Assembly: GCA_020638695.1 (NCBI GenBank) | Contig: JACKIB010000004.1 | Location: 124,001 to 188,000 of the forward strand | Direction of reading: 5' to 3' | Length of the DNA stretch: 64,000 nt | From: Planctomycetota bacterium | Lineage (GTDB): Bacteria > Planctomycetota > UBA1135 > UBA2386 | Part shown: positions 1 through 8,382 of the stretch, in pieces | How the letters are laid out: every line of letters begins with the position of its first letter | Numbering within the stretch: position 1 is the first letter of the stretch | Translations under genes and position numbers: made by a program | Notes under the pieces: model-generated | Database searches by the model: none | Seen by the model: only the letters and a program-made list of their open reading frames with translations | What the model was told of the DNA's origin: nothing

Positions 1-263
1 GGGCCGTGCGGCCGCGGGCGCGGCGCCAGCGGGCGACCGGCCTTGGCTACCGCGGCGTTGCCATCGCGCAGGTAGCGCATCGCGTGCCAGGGTGACCAGC
101 GGGTCAGTGGGCGCAGCAACGGGATCTCCGATCCGGTCGGCGTGTCGCCCGACCCCGCGGCCGGATGGGCTGTTGCCGTCGCGGTGCCCTGCGCTGCCCC
201 GTGCTGTGCGGAGGCCGAAGCGCTCGCGAACACGGCGATGGCGAATGCGGCGGCGAGCTTCAT
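1..263 (-). CDS. Secreted protein, N-terminal part only (possibly carbonic anhydrase-like)
   Basis: The reading frame starts at an ATG at 263 (minus strand) and runs off the left edge, leaving about 87 codons. The first 19 residues form a clear Sec signal peptide: MKL followed by an Ala-rich hydrophobic stretch ending ASASA|Q. A Pro/Gly/Thr-rich linker follows. The last visible part (WSPWHAMRYLRDGNA) resembles the helix near the start of exported beta-carbonic anhydrases, which often read 'L..LK.GN.RF'. The catalytic Cys/His residues lie outside the window, so that identity is only a guess. The upstream minus-strand gene ends 92 bp away behind a hairpin, so this gene is probably transcribed separately. 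Confidence 0.45.
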   Translation of the reverse strand, partial: MKLAAAFAIAVFASASASAQHGAAQGTATATAHPAAGSGDTPTGSEIPLLRPLTRWSPWHAMRYLRDGNAAVAKAGRPLAPRPRPHG

Positions 264-314
264 GCCGGGCTGATCGGGCACGGAGTGCCGACATCTTGAG
301 CAGGTGTCGAACTC

Positions 315-336
315 CCCGACGCAGCGGGGCGTCGGG
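315..336 (-). terminator. Hairpin after the saccharopine-dehydrogenase-like gene
   Basis: Perfect 8-bp stem (CCCGACGC / GCGTCGGG) with a 6-base loop, 20 bp downstream of the minus-strand stop at 356. There is no T tract, so termination activity is inferred from position. Confidence 0.4.
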
Positions 337-355
337 TGTGGCGATCCGCGTCGCC

Positions 356-1432
356 TCAGGCGTAGTAGGCGCCGAACCGGTTCTGGATGAACGTGGCGTA
401 GCTCACGTCCTCCATGCGCACGAACCCCTGCTGCGGCAACGCGCCGTCGAACAGCATGTCGACCACCGCACAGACGCCTGCCGCGGTGGTGATCTGGATC
501 CCGCTCCAGTTCTCGCCGTCGATCTCCCGGTGGTAGATGGTGCGCGCGAACACGTTCTCCGTGAGCTTGCCCTGGTGCATGCCGACCGCGGTGACGAAGA
601 TCACGATCTGGTCGCGGAAAGTGGTCGGCAGCGTGCGTTCCCACATTGCGGCGAGCGCCTGCTGGTCATCCTTCAGCCGCATGTCGTCCAGCAGGAACTT
701 CAGCAGGTAGTTGTGTCCGGGGTAGCGGATCGACTTGTAGCTGACGTTGCGCACCTTGCCCTTCAACGTCTCTGCCAGCGTGCCCAGCCCGCCGGAGGTG
801 TTGAACGCCTCGTAGCGCACGCCGTCGAGCATGATCTCCTCGAGGTTCTCCAGTGGCTGAACGGTCGCCAACCGCCCGTCGAGTAGCACTTCGCAGGGCT
901 GGCAGTACTCGTTGATGAGTCCCTCGGTGCTCCAGGTGAGGTTGTACTTCAGCCGGTTGCCGGGGAAGCGGGGCAGCGCACCGACCCGCAGTCGCAAGTC
1001 GGTGACGTCGGTCATCGGCTGCAGCAGGTGCATCGCGACGATCGTGATGAAGCCCGGCGCCAGGCCGCACTGCGGCACGAACGCGGTCTCCGCGCCCTTC
1101 GCCAGCGCCTCGACTTGATCGGTGACCCGCACGTCCTCGGTCAGGTCGAAGTAGTGCAGTCGGTTCGCACGGGCGCGCTCGGCGATCACCGGGTTGCAGT
1201 GGAACGGCGCGCACGACACCACGGCCGCCGCGCCGCGCATCACCTCGTCGAGTGCCGCCGGGTCGGTGAAATCCGCGGCGTGGCCACGCGCCCCGGGCAC
1301 CCTAGTGCAGATGCGATCGACCGCGGCTTGGTCGCCGTCGACCACCCGCAGCGCGTAGTCGCCGCTAAAGCCGAGGAAGTGGGCAACCATCCGGCCGATC
1401 TTGCCGGCGCCGATCAGGACGACATCACGCAT
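356..1432 (-). CDS. Saccharopine dehydrogenase family oxidoreductase
   Basis: Predicted NAD(P)-dependent oxidoreductase of 358 residues. The start begins with the Rossmann strand VVLIGAGKIG, whose GxGxxG motif is typical of saccharopine/lysine dehydrogenases. The middle contains FVPQCGLAPGF, which matches the conserved 'GLAPG' segment of the lysine 6-dehydrogenase branch. The substrate cannot be told from sequence; lysine-like or polyamine-linked amino acids are possible. I chose the ATG at 1432 because it overlaps the stop of the upstream methyltransferase as ATGA and starts right at the Rossmann strand. A start 11 codons upstream is less likely. The two genes are almost certainly translated together. 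Confidence 0.8.
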   Translation of the reverse strand: MRDVVLIGAGKIGRMVAHFLGFSGDYALRVVDGDQAAVDRICTRVPGARGHAADFTDPAALDEVMRGAAAVVSCAPFHCNPVIAERARANRLHYFDLTEDVRVTDQVEALAKGAETAFVPQCGLAPGFITIVAMHLLQPMTDVTDLRLRVGALPRFPGNRLKYNLTWSTEGLINEYCQPCEVLLDGRLATVQPLENLEEIMLDGVRYEAFNTSGGLGTLAETLKGKVRNVSYKSIRYPGHNYLLKFLLDDMRLKDDQQALAAMWERTLPTTFRDQIVIFVTAVGMHQGKLTENVFARTIYHREIDGENWSGIQITTAAGVCAVVDMLFDGALPQQGFVRMEDVSYATFIQNRFGAYYA

Positions 1433-2469
1433 CAGCCCCTCCTGCCGACCAGGTAGGCGATCCACGCCGTGTCGGGCTCACCGTGGTCGCAGCGCTGGTA
1501 GTCGTTCTCATCGTCGTTGTCGCTCATGTCCCACAGGAAGTGCACGTCCTCGAAGCCGGCAGCGACCATCATCTCGTGCAGCTCGGGCGCGGTCCACATG
1601 CGCCAGTCGTAGACGAACGCGTCGCGCATCTTGGTGCGGTCGGCGAACTTGAAGTGGATCTTGCACACCGAGTGGTAGGTCAGCGGGTCGAACGCGAACT
1701 GGTCCCAGACGTAGGTGAAGCCCTGCTCGATCTCGCGCGGCTCCTCCATCAATTCCTGGGTCTCGCTGCCGCCCCAGATGTCGAGCATCAACACGCCGCC
1801 ATCGTTCAGCGACCGGTAGCAGTTGTCGAAGTAGCGCTGCATCAGCTCGCGCGTCTTGAAGATGCAGTAGCTGAAGTTCATCGCCGCGATCACGTCGGCC
1901 TTCGGCTCGCACAGCTCGAGCACGTCGCGCTGGTAGATGTGGATCCGCTGCTGCTCCTTGGCGCTCAGCTGCGCCAGGTTGTGCTCGCGACCCCAGTCCA
2001 GGGTCGGCCCGTCGAGGTCGACGCAGATCGCGTGGTTGTCGCGGTGCAGCTTCACGAAGTGGCTCGACAGCACGAAGGTGCCGCAGAAGTCCTCGCGGAA
2101 CCAACGCGGCGCGCGCTTGGTGTAGCTCTTGACGTAGTCGTAGAAGAACTCGCTGTCGATCTCCGGGGCCTGGACGCTCAGCTGGTAGAGGTCGTGCTTG
2201 TCGGCGGTCGCGGCGGTGAATCGCGGGTCCACCGCGCGGCGCTTGCCCTTGCGCTGTTTGCCCGACTTCTTCTCCTTGCCCTTGGGCTTGCCGCCGCCCC
2301 TGGACTTCTTCTCCTTGCTCTTCGCCGAGGCGCCGACATCCGCGAAGTCCGCCGCGGCGCCGCGCCGCTTGGCGTCCTTCCGCTTGCCGTCCTTCTTGTC
2401 CCGCTTGCCCTTGCCGGACTTGGTGGTCTTCTCGGAGGAACGGGGCAGCGTCTGCTGGGGTGTCGTCAT
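1432..2469 (-). CDS. Class I SAM-dependent methyltransferase with lysine-rich N-terminal tail
   Basis: Protein of 345 residues. Residues of roughly 10-92 are a highly basic low-complexity tail made of Lys, Arg and Gly, probably disordered and able to bind nucleic acid or acidic surfaces. The catalytic domain follows, with a motif-I-like segment (REDFCGTFVLS), an acidic motif II (ICVDLDGPTL) and a later hydrophobic strand (VLMLDIWGG), as in class I methyltransferases. The substrate is unknown. The gene overlaps the downstream oxidoreductase by ATGA and is divergent from the thioredoxin-like gene across a 93-bp gap that must carry both promoters. The start is the ATG at 2469; longer readings run into the divergent gene. 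Confidence 0.75.
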   Translation of the reverse strand: MTTPQQTLPRSSEKTTKSGKGKRDKKDGKRKDAKRRGAAADFADVGASAKSKEKKSRGGGKPKGKEKKSGKQRKGKRRAVDPRFTAATADKHDLYQLSVQAPEIDSEFFYDYVKSYTKRAPRWFREDFCGTFVLSSHFVKLHRDNHAICVDLDGPTLDWGREHNLAQLSAKEQQRIHIYQRDVLELCEPKADVIAAMNFSYCIFKTRELMQRYFDNCYRSLNDGGVLMLDIWGGSETQELMEEPREIEQGFTYVWDQFAFDPLTYHSVCKIHFKFADRTKMRDAFVYDWRMWTAPELHEMMVAAGFEDVHFLWDMSDNDDENDYQRCDHGEPDTAWIAYLVGRRG

Positions 2470-2562
2470 GGTGTTGGGGCGGTGCAGAGGAGCGCGAAGC
2501 AGACGCGTTCGGCGCGCACGGTGCAACCCAAACTTGTCGCACGTCGCTACACTCCACACACG

Positions 2563-3633
2563 ATGACACGACCGAGCACGCTCCCGTCGAACCCCGCGGT
2601 GACATCGTCGAGCAGCCGGGTGATCGGGTGGTGCGCCGTGCTGCTGATCGGCTGCGCGCTCGTGCCGGCGCGGCTGTCGGCACAGACCGCGGCGGCGGCA
2701 TGGCACGACGACTACGATCGCGCCGCAGCGCTCGCGCGGAAGTCCGGCAAGGACGTCCTGCTGGTGTTCACCGGCACCGACTGGTGCCCGTGGTGCCGCC
2801 GGCTCGAAGCCGAAGTGCTCGGACACCGAGAGTTCCGCGCCGCCGCCGCGGCGCGGTTCGAACTCGTCAAGCTGGAGTTCCCGCGCGATGCGGCCGGGTG
2901 GCAGAAGCTCGCCAAACCGTGGCGCTACCAGCAGCTGGCCGACCAGTACGCGATCGACGTCTACCCGAGCGTGCTGATCGTCGACGCGACCGGTGCCGTG
3001 CTGGCCCGCACCGGCTACCAGAAAGGTGGCGTGGCGCCGTACCGCGCGCACCTCGACCAGCTGCTCGCCGCCGGGCGCAAGTTGCGGGAACGGATCGAGC
3101 GGCTGCGCCGGCAGGTGGGGGAAGGGCCGATTGCGCGGCGTGCGGTAGCACTCCGCGAGGCGCTCGGGCTGCTCGCACCCATCCGCCGTCCGGAGGCTGG
3201 CAGCACGGCGCTGCTCGGCATCGCCGAGGCGGCGTTCACCATCGATCCGACCAATGCGCAGGGACTGCTGCATCAGGCCATCGGGGTGGCGCTCGACACC
3301 GGGATCGCGCCGGATCCGTTCCTCGAAGCCGTGCGCCGCTACGACCCACGCAACCGACGGCAGCAGCGGCAGGCCATCGCGCTGGCGCTGGTCGGCAAGC
3401 GTGCCGCGACCCCGGACGACGCGCGGCGCCTGGTCGCCGAGCTCGATGCGCTCGCGGCCGCGAATGCCGTGCTGGCGGAGGCGACGCGGTTCGGGCTGTA
3501 CCGCCGCGCGGCGCTCTTGCTCGACCGACTGCGGGTCGACCCGGAAGCGGCCAAGCGGTTCGCCGGCCTCGCGCTGCAGCTGCGCCCGCCACCCGAAGCG
3601 CGGGCCGCGCTACGGCGGATCGCCGGCCGTTGA
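2563..3633 (+). CDS. Exported thioredoxin-fold protein
   Basis: Protein of 356 residues. An N-terminal hydrophobic segment (VIGWCAVLLIGCALVPA) ending near LSAQ is a probable signal peptide. A thioredoxin-like domain follows with the redox motif WCPWC preceded by FTGTD, as in DsbD-gamma/SoxW-like 'thioredoxin_7' proteins, and the cis-Pro segment VYPSVLIVD. The C-terminal half is helical and Ala/Arg/Leu-rich, perhaps TPR-like. The likely role is periplasmic disulfide reduction or isomerisation; the partner is unknown. Its stop overlaps the next gene's TTG start (TTGA), so the two are probably coupled. Confidence 0.75.
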   Translation: MTRPSTLPSNPAVTSSSSRVIGWCAVLLIGCALVPARLSAQTAAAAWHDDYDRAAALARKSGKDVLLVFTGTDWCPWCRRLEAEVLGHREFRAAAAARFELVKLEFPRDAAGWQKLAKPWRYQQLADQYAIDVYPSVLIVDATGAVLARTGYQKGGVAPYRAHLDQLLAAGRKLRERIERLRRQVGEGPIARRAVALREALGLLAPIRRPEAGSTALLGIAEAAFTIDPTNAQGLLHQAIGVALDTGIAPDPFLEAVRRYDPRNRRQQRQAIALALVGKRAATPDDARRLVAELDALAAANAVLAEATRFGLYRRAALLLDRLRVDPEAAKRFAGLALQLRPPPEARAALRRIAGR

Positions 3634-4601
3634 GCACCCCGCAGCACACCGCCGCGGAACGCACCGTCCGACTCGGCCTGATCGGCGCGGGTCGCCGCCG
3701 GGACGGCACCGGTCCGTTCCTCGCGGTGCACGCCGAGCGCGCGGGCGCGCGGGTGGTCGCGGTGGTCGGCCGGCAGCTCGGCTCGGCACAGGTTGCGGCA
3801 GCAGAACTGGCGTCGCGGCTCGGCCACGCCGTGACGCCCTGCGCGTCGCTCACGGATCTCGCCGCCGCGTCACTCGACGGCTGGATCGTCGCCAGTCCGG
3901 ATGCTGCACACCGGGTCGCCCTCGAGGCTGCAGCGGAGGCCGCGGTGCCGGTGCTGTGCGAGAAGCCGCTGGTGCCTCGGCACGAGGCGCCGGGGCTCGC
4001 GCCGCTGCTGGCGCGCTTTCGTACCGCGGGCGTGTTGCTGATGGAGCACTGCCAGTGGCCCGAGGTGATCCCGGTGTTCGATGCGCTTTGCCCGGGCCGT
4101 GCCCAGCAGCCGACGCGCATCGCCATGGGGCTGTCCCCGTCCCGCCCCGGGCCCTCGATGTTCGAGGGTTCCCTTTCGCACCTTCTGAGCCTGGCGCAGG
4201 CCCTCCTGCCGATCGACGCCCGTACCCGCGTCGCCCGGCTCACTCGCTCCGGCGACCCGGCCACCGGGGTCCTGGACGTCGAGTTCGAGCTCGAACGGCC
4301 CTTCCCGCCGGTGCGCTGCCGGCTGGAGTTGCGCCACGTCGCCGCCCAGCCGCGCCCCGCCTGGGTGGCGATCGACGGCGTCCGGATGGACCGCGAGATC
4401 GACCTACGGGACTACGCGATCGCGTTTCGGTGTGGAGATCAGCGGATCTCCGCGGGTGATCCCAGCGCGTCGCTGGTGTATCGTTTCGTCCGCTACGTCA
4501 GGGAGGCAACTCATGAGCGAACTGGAATCGAGTGCGATTTCGTCGAGCACCGAGCCCGGCTCTTCGCCGAAGCCCTCGACGGCTTCCTCGGCGGCGGGTG
4601 A
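3630..4601 (+). CDS. Gfo/Idh/MocA family oxidoreductase
   Basis: Protein of 323 residues starting at a TTG that overlaps the previous stop. The N-terminal Rossmann motif is VRLGLIGAGRR and the conserved EKP motif appears as VLCEKPL, both diagnostic of the glucose-fructose oxidoreductase/inositol dehydrogenase superfamily. The substrate-binding C-terminal domain is present but I cannot assign a substrate. No in-frame ATG precedes the Rossmann strand after the previous stop, so the TTG is the only start that keeps the fold complete. The 3' end overlaps the radical SAM gene by 89 nt. Confidence 0.7.
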   Translation: MSTPQHTAAERTVRLGLIGAGRRRDGTGPFLAVHAERAGARVVAVVGRQLGSAQVAAAELASRLGHAVTPCASLTDLAAASLDGWIVASPDAAHRVALEAAAEAAVPVLCEKPLVPRHEAPGLAPLLARFRTAGVLLMEHCQWPEVIPVFDALCPGRAQQPTRIAMGLSPSRPGPSMFEGSLSHLLSLAQALLPIDARTRVARLTRSGDPATGVLDVEFELERPFPPVRCRLELRHVAAQPRPAWVAIDGVRMDREIDLRDYAIAFRCGDQRISAGDPSASLVYRFVRYVREATHERTGIECDFVEHRARLFAEALDGFLGGG

Positions 4602-5835
4602 GGGTCCACGGCGCGAGGAATCGATCCACGACTTCACCCGCAAGCTGCGCCAGCCGGGTCTGTTGCCGGGCGTCGTCGATTACTTGAAGTGGCGCCGCGC
4701 CCTGGAGCGCAGCCGTGCCGAGGGGCTACCCGATCCGGCTACCCCGTCGCTGGTGCCCGGGTCGATCAACCTCGACCTGACCACTGCGTGCAACTACCGC
4801 TGCGACCACTGCATCGACTGGGACATCCTCAACGACCGCCGCAAGCACGACGACGCCGAGCTGCGCAGCGCGATGCAGCTGATGGCCAAGGGTGGCCTGC
4901 GCAGCGTGATCCTGATCGGCGGCGGTGAGCCGACCCTCTACCCCGGGTTCGTGTCGTTCGTCGAGTTCCTGAAGTCGCTGGACCTGATGGTCGCGGTGGT
5001 CAGCAACGGCAGCCGTGGTGACCGGCTGCTGGAGATCGCGCCGTTCCTGCGCCGCGGCGACTGGGTGCGGCTGTCGCTCGACTCGGGCAGCAACGCCACC
5101 TTCACCGCGATGCACAAGCCGGCGCGCCAGTCGCTGACGCTCGACGAGATCTGCAGTTGGATCCCCAAGATCCGCGCCGCCAATCCGGAGATCGACCTCG
5201 GCTACTCGTTCATCATCACCTGGAAGGGCGGTGCCCGGCAGGACACCAAGGTGATCGAGAACATCCACGAGATCGTGTCCGCCACCCAGCGCGCACGCGA
5301 CGCGCAGTTCAGCTACATCTCGTTCAAGCCGTTCCTCGAGCGCACCGAGGACGGTGCGGAGGTGATGGATCCGAGCAAGACCGAGGAAGACCTGCGGAAG
5401 GTGCGGGCGCGCATCGTCGCCGAGGTCGACCGGGCGCGGAAGCTCGAGCGACCGGGCTTCCGGGTGATGGAGAGCACCAACCTGCGGATGCTCGAAGAGG
5501 ATCGTTGGCGCAACCTGACCGCCCAGCCGCGCACCTGCCACATGCAGGCGCTGCGTCAGGTGGTCACGCCGATCGGGACGTTCAACTGCCCGGCGTACCG
5601 CGGGGTGGGGTACGCGCAGCTCGGCGAGAAGGACGCCTACAAGGATCCGGAGACCGCCCGCACCACTGCCGAGCGCACCAAGGCGCTGCTCGACGGCTTC
5701 GACGCGAGCCACAATTGCCGTGAGGTCACCTGCCTGTACCACGCCACCAACTGGTGGATGGAGGGACTGATCCACTCGGATGCCGACCTCGACGCGATCG
5801 AGGCAGCGGAAGACCGGCGGGATTTCTTCCTGTAA
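4513..5835 (+). CDS. Radical SAM protein with C-terminal cysteine cluster
   Basis: Protein of 440 residues. After about 85 residues of Ser/Pro-rich N-terminus comes the 4Fe-4S radical SAM motif CNYRCDHC (CxxxCxxC), then the GGGEPTLYP segment that binds S-adenosylmethionine. Late cysteines in TCHMQ, FNCPAY, NCREVTC suggest a SPASM/Twitch-like auxiliary cluster, as in enzymes acting on peptides or proteins. The substrate is unknown. The ATG at 4513 has a strong Shine-Dalgarno sequence (GGGAGG) and begins inside the preceding gene, an unusually long 89-nt overlap. Confidence 0.8.
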   Translation: MSELESSAISSSTEPGSSPKPSTASSAAGEGPRREESIHDFTRKLRQPGLLPGVVDYLKWRRALERSRAEGLPDPATPSLVPGSINLDLTTACNYRCDHCIDWDILNDRRKHDDAELRSAMQLMAKGGLRSVILIGGGEPTLYPGFVSFVEFLKSLDLMVAVVSNGSRGDRLLEIAPFLRRGDWVRLSLDSGSNATFTAMHKPARQSLTLDEICSWIPKIRAANPEIDLGYSFIITWKGGARQDTKVIENIHEIVSATQRARDAQFSYISFKPFLERTEDGAEVMDPSKTEEDLRKVRARIVAEVDRARKLERPGFRVMESTNLRMLEEDRWRNLTAQPRTCHMQALRQVVTPIGTFNCPAYRGVGYAQLGEKDAYKDPETARTTAERTKALLDGFDASHNCREVTCLYHATNWWMEGLIHSDADLDAIEAAEDRRDFFL

Positions 5836-5907
5836 CCGCGCCCCTGCGGCGCGATCCCCGGCGATGACCTCTGACTGCGCGTCCGGTGGGCGCGACTCGG
5901 CGCTCGG

Positions 5908-6537
5908 ATGACCGCGGTGGAAGCGGCCGGCTCGGCGCTGGCGGTGATGCTGGTGACCGACGGTCGTGGCGACGCCGCGCGGGTCGAGCACCTGGTGACC
6001 GCGGCTGTCGCCGGCGGGATTCGCGCGGTACAGCTGCGCGAGCCGGGATTGTGCGCCGCGGAACTCGCGACACTGTGTGCCGCGCTGCGCCCGGTGCTCG
6101 ATGCGGTGGGCGGGGTGCTGTTGGTGAACGATCGGGCCGACGTGGTCGCCGCCGGGTTGGCGCACGGCGTGCACCTCGGGCACCGCTCGCTGCGTCCCGA
6201 GCAAGTGCGCCCGTTCGTCGGGGCCGCGCTGGTCGGATGCGCCGCGCACGACGCGGGCGAGCTGCGCGCCGCGCAGGCGGCGGACTACGTGCTGCTGTCG
6301 CCACTCTTTCGCACCGCGAGCAAACCCGACGTCGAGCCGCTGGGTCTCTCACGCGCGGCGCGCTGGATTGCGGGTAGTGCGACCCCGGTGCTCCTGCTCG
6401 GCGGGATCGACGCGAGCAACGCGGCGGCGGCGCGGCAGATCGGTGCCCGGGGCGTGGCGGTGATGCGCGCCGTGTGCGACGCTAGCGATCCACGCGCCGC
6501 GGCGGCGGAGCTCTGCGCCGCGGTTTCGAACTCGTGA
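5908..6537 (+). CDS. thiE: Thiamine-phosphate synthase
   Basis: Joins the thiazole and pyrimidine phosphate moieties to make thiamine monophosphate. The 209-residue length fits the family. Visible ThiE motifs are VQLREPG, the Mg/phosphate segment LLVNDRADVVAAGLAHGVHLG-like (in two adjoining parts), YVLLSPLF and PVLLLGGIDASNA at the C-terminal phosphate site. It opens a set with thiL two genes on. No thiamine pyrophosphate riboswitch core is visible in the short 72-bp leader. The stop overlaps the next gene's start. Confidence 0.88.
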   Translation: MTAVEAAGSALAVMLVTDGRGDAARVEHLVTAAVAGGIRAVQLREPGLCAAELATLCAALRPVLDAVGGVLLVNDRADVVAAGLAHGVHLGHRSLRPEQVRPFVGAALVGCAAHDAGELRAAQAADYVLLSPLFRTASKPDVEPLGLSRAARWIAGSATPVLLLGGIDASNAAAARQIGARGVAVMRAVCDASDPRAAAAELCAAVSNS

Positions 6538-6956
6538 TGCGCACCGACACCCCGAACCGCCGGATCCAGAAGTGGGCGCGTCGCGTGCTCTGGGTCGCGG
6601 TCGGCGTGGCGCTGTTGCTGTTCTTCCGCACCTACTGGTACGCCGTCGTGCCGCCGGGCATGGACACCATGCCGGAGGCCTATCCGCCGGGAACCACCTG
6701 CGTGATCCAGCGGGATCCGGCGCACTTCAAGGAGGGCAAGAGTGTGATCCTGCTCGAGGTCACGCCCGGCGCCGCGCCGCTGTGGACCCGTGTAGTCCGG
6801 GTGAAGGGCGACCAGGTGTTCGTCCGCCACGACAACCGCAAGTCGCAGTTCTGCGGCTACGAGGACCGAGGCTGGCCGGTGAGCAGCGTGCGCGGCCTGG
6901 TGGTGTCGGGCTTCCCGCCGGCCGACCGGGTCCCGGAGCCGGCCCGTGTCCGCTGA
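6537..6956 (+). CDS. Membrane-anchored S26 signal-peptidase-like protein lacking the catalytic dyad
   Basis: Protein of 139 residues with one N-terminal membrane helix (about residues 17-30), as in type I signal peptidases. Two box-like segments are present: VPPGMDTMPEAYPPG where active enzymes have PSxSMxPTL, and LWTRVVRVKGDQVFV where active enzymes have KRVxGxPGD. The nucleophile Ser is replaced (G-M-D-T-M) and the general-base Lys position reads Thr or Arg, so catalysis looks lost. It lies between thiE and thiL with overlaps on both sides. A GTG one codon upstream (6534) is an alternative start. The function is unknown; family assignment is moderate. Confidence 0.65.
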   Translation: MRTDTPNRRIQKWARRVLWVAVGVALLLFFRTYWYAVVPPGMDTMPEAYPPGTTCVIQRDPAHFKEGKSVILLEVTPGAAPLWTRVVRVKGDQVFVRHDNRKSQFCGYEDRGWPVSSVRGLVVSGFPPADRVPEPARVR

Positions 6957-7878
6957 CCGCACGGCGGCGGCACCGGGGGCGGAACGCGCATTCACCCGCG
7001 AGTTGGCCCGGCTGTTCGCCACCGAAGACCCCGGAGTGCTGCTCGGTATCGGCGACGACGCGGCCGTGCTGCGCACCGGACCGCGCACCGTGGCGGCGTG
7101 CGATCCGGTGGTCGAAGGCGTGCATTTCACGCGCGGGGATTCGCTCGCGCTGGTCGGTCGCAAAGCCGTGCATCGCAACCTCTCGGACCTCGCGGCGATG
7201 GGCGCCTTGCCACGCTACCTGTTGGTGTCGCTGCTGCTGCCCGGCTGGTTCACCGCCGCGGCGCGCCGGCAGCTGGTGCACGGCATCGCCAAAGCGGCGC
7301 GCGGTGCCCACTGTGCGGTGGTCGGCGGCGACGTGGCGCGCACCCCGGGGCCGTTGGTGGTGACCGTCACGGCACTGGGCGCCGCGCCGCGTCGCCCGCT
7401 GCGGCGCTCCGGGTTGCGTCCCGGTGATCACCTCCACGTAACCGGGCCACTCGGTGGTTCGTCCGCCGGGCGCCACCTACGGTTCTTGCCGCGCGTCGCC
7501 GAGGGCGCGTGGTTGGCCGGGCAACGGGTGGTCACCGCGGCGATCGACGTCAGCGACGGTCTGCTGCTCGATCTGGCGACGCTGCTGGAGGCGAGCGACG
7601 CCCCGGGCGCAGTGCTGGATGCGCGCGCCATTCCGGTGCACCCGGCGGCGCATCGCATGGCGCTCAGCTCCGGCCACACCGCGCTGCACCATGCACTCGG
7701 CGATGGCGAAGACCACGAGTTGCTGTTCGGTTGCCGCGGGTCGTTGCCCGACGGTGGACCGCTGCGGCCCCGCGCGCGGCGGCCGATCGGCACGGTGAGT
7801 GCGACCCCCGGCTTGATGCTGCGGCAGAACGGACGGCTGCGACCGGTGACGGTCGCGGGGTACCAGCACGATGTCTGA
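6946..7878 (+). CDS. thiL: Thiamine-monophosphate kinase
   Basis: Phosphorylates thiamine monophosphate to the active cofactor thiamine pyrophosphate with ATP. The 310-residue protein shows the family signatures in order: GIGDDAAVL, AACDPVVEGVHF, VVGGDVART, AIDVSDGLLLDL and GDGEDHELLFG; the Asp residues bind Mg-ATP. The GTG start at 6946 overlaps the preceding gene by 11 nt, and its end overlaps tsaE by 8 nt. Together with thiE this gives the last two steps of thiamine pyrophosphate formation in one operon. Confidence 0.9.
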   Translation: MSADRTAAAPGAERAFTRELARLFATEDPGVLLGIGDDAAVLRTGPRTVAACDPVVEGVHFTRGDSLALVGRKAVHRNLSDLAAMGALPRYLLVSLLLPGWFTAAARRQLVHGIAKAARGAHCAVVGGDVARTPGPLVVTVTALGAAPRRPLRRSGLRPGDHLHVTGPLGGSSAGRHLRFLPRVAEGAWLAGQRVVTAAIDVSDGLLLDLATLLEASDAPGAVLDARAIPVHPAAHRMALSSGHTALHHALGDGEDHELLFGCRGSLPDGGPLRPRARRPIGTVSATPGLMLRQNGRLRPVTVAGYQHDV

Positions 7879-8371
7879 CGTGGCCGGGTTCGAGGTGCGG
7901 GGCGTATTGGCCGACGAGGCGGCGACCGAACGCCTCGGCGCGGTGGTCGGCGCTCGGCTGCGGCCCGGACAGGCCGTAGCGTTGCTCGGCGACCTGGGCG
8001 CGGGTAAGACCTGCTTCGCCCGAGGGATCGGGCGCGGGATGGGGATCGACGACCCCGACGCGGTGTGCAGCCCGACCTACCTGCTGGTGATCGAGCACCC
8101 GGGTCCGTTGCCGATGATCCACATCGACGCCTATCTCCCGGACAAGACCCGCGCATTCCTGGCCGACGGCGGGATCGACTACCTGGCGGAGCGACGCGGG
8201 GTGGCGGTGGTGGAATGGGCGGACCGGCTCGCCGATCTGTTGCCGGTCGAGACGCTGTGGGTGACCTTGGCGCCGGCGCCATGCGGCTCAGGTCGGGAGG
8301 TCGTTTTGGTCGACCGAACTGCCGGGGCTTTCCCCTTCTTGCGGGACGTTCGAGAATCGCTTTTCGAGTGA
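7871..8371 (+). CDS. tsaE: tRNA threonylcarbamoyladenosine biosynthesis ATPase TsaE
   Basis: ATPase partner of TsaB/TsaD in forming the t6A modification at position 37 of ANN-decoding tRNAs. The 166-residue protein contains the Walker A motif GDLGAGKT, then the conserved SPTYLL and HIDAYL segments and the late VVEWADR motif, all in the usual order. The ATG at 7871 overlaps the end of thiL by 8 nt. Confidence 0.9.
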   Translation: MSDVAGFEVRGVLADEAATERLGAVVGARLRPGQAVALLGDLGAGKTCFARGIGRGMGIDDPDAVCSPTYLLVIEHPGPLPMIHIDAYLPDKTRAFLADGGIDYLAERRGVAVVEWADRLADLLPVETLWVTLAPAPCGSGREVVLVDRTAGAFPFLRDVRESLFE

Positions 8372-8382
8372 ACCGCACCCCC

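Noticed and set aside
5836..5907. Thiamine pyrophosphate riboswitch before thiE
   Set aside because: Only 72 bp available and no CUGAGA or thi-box core is present.
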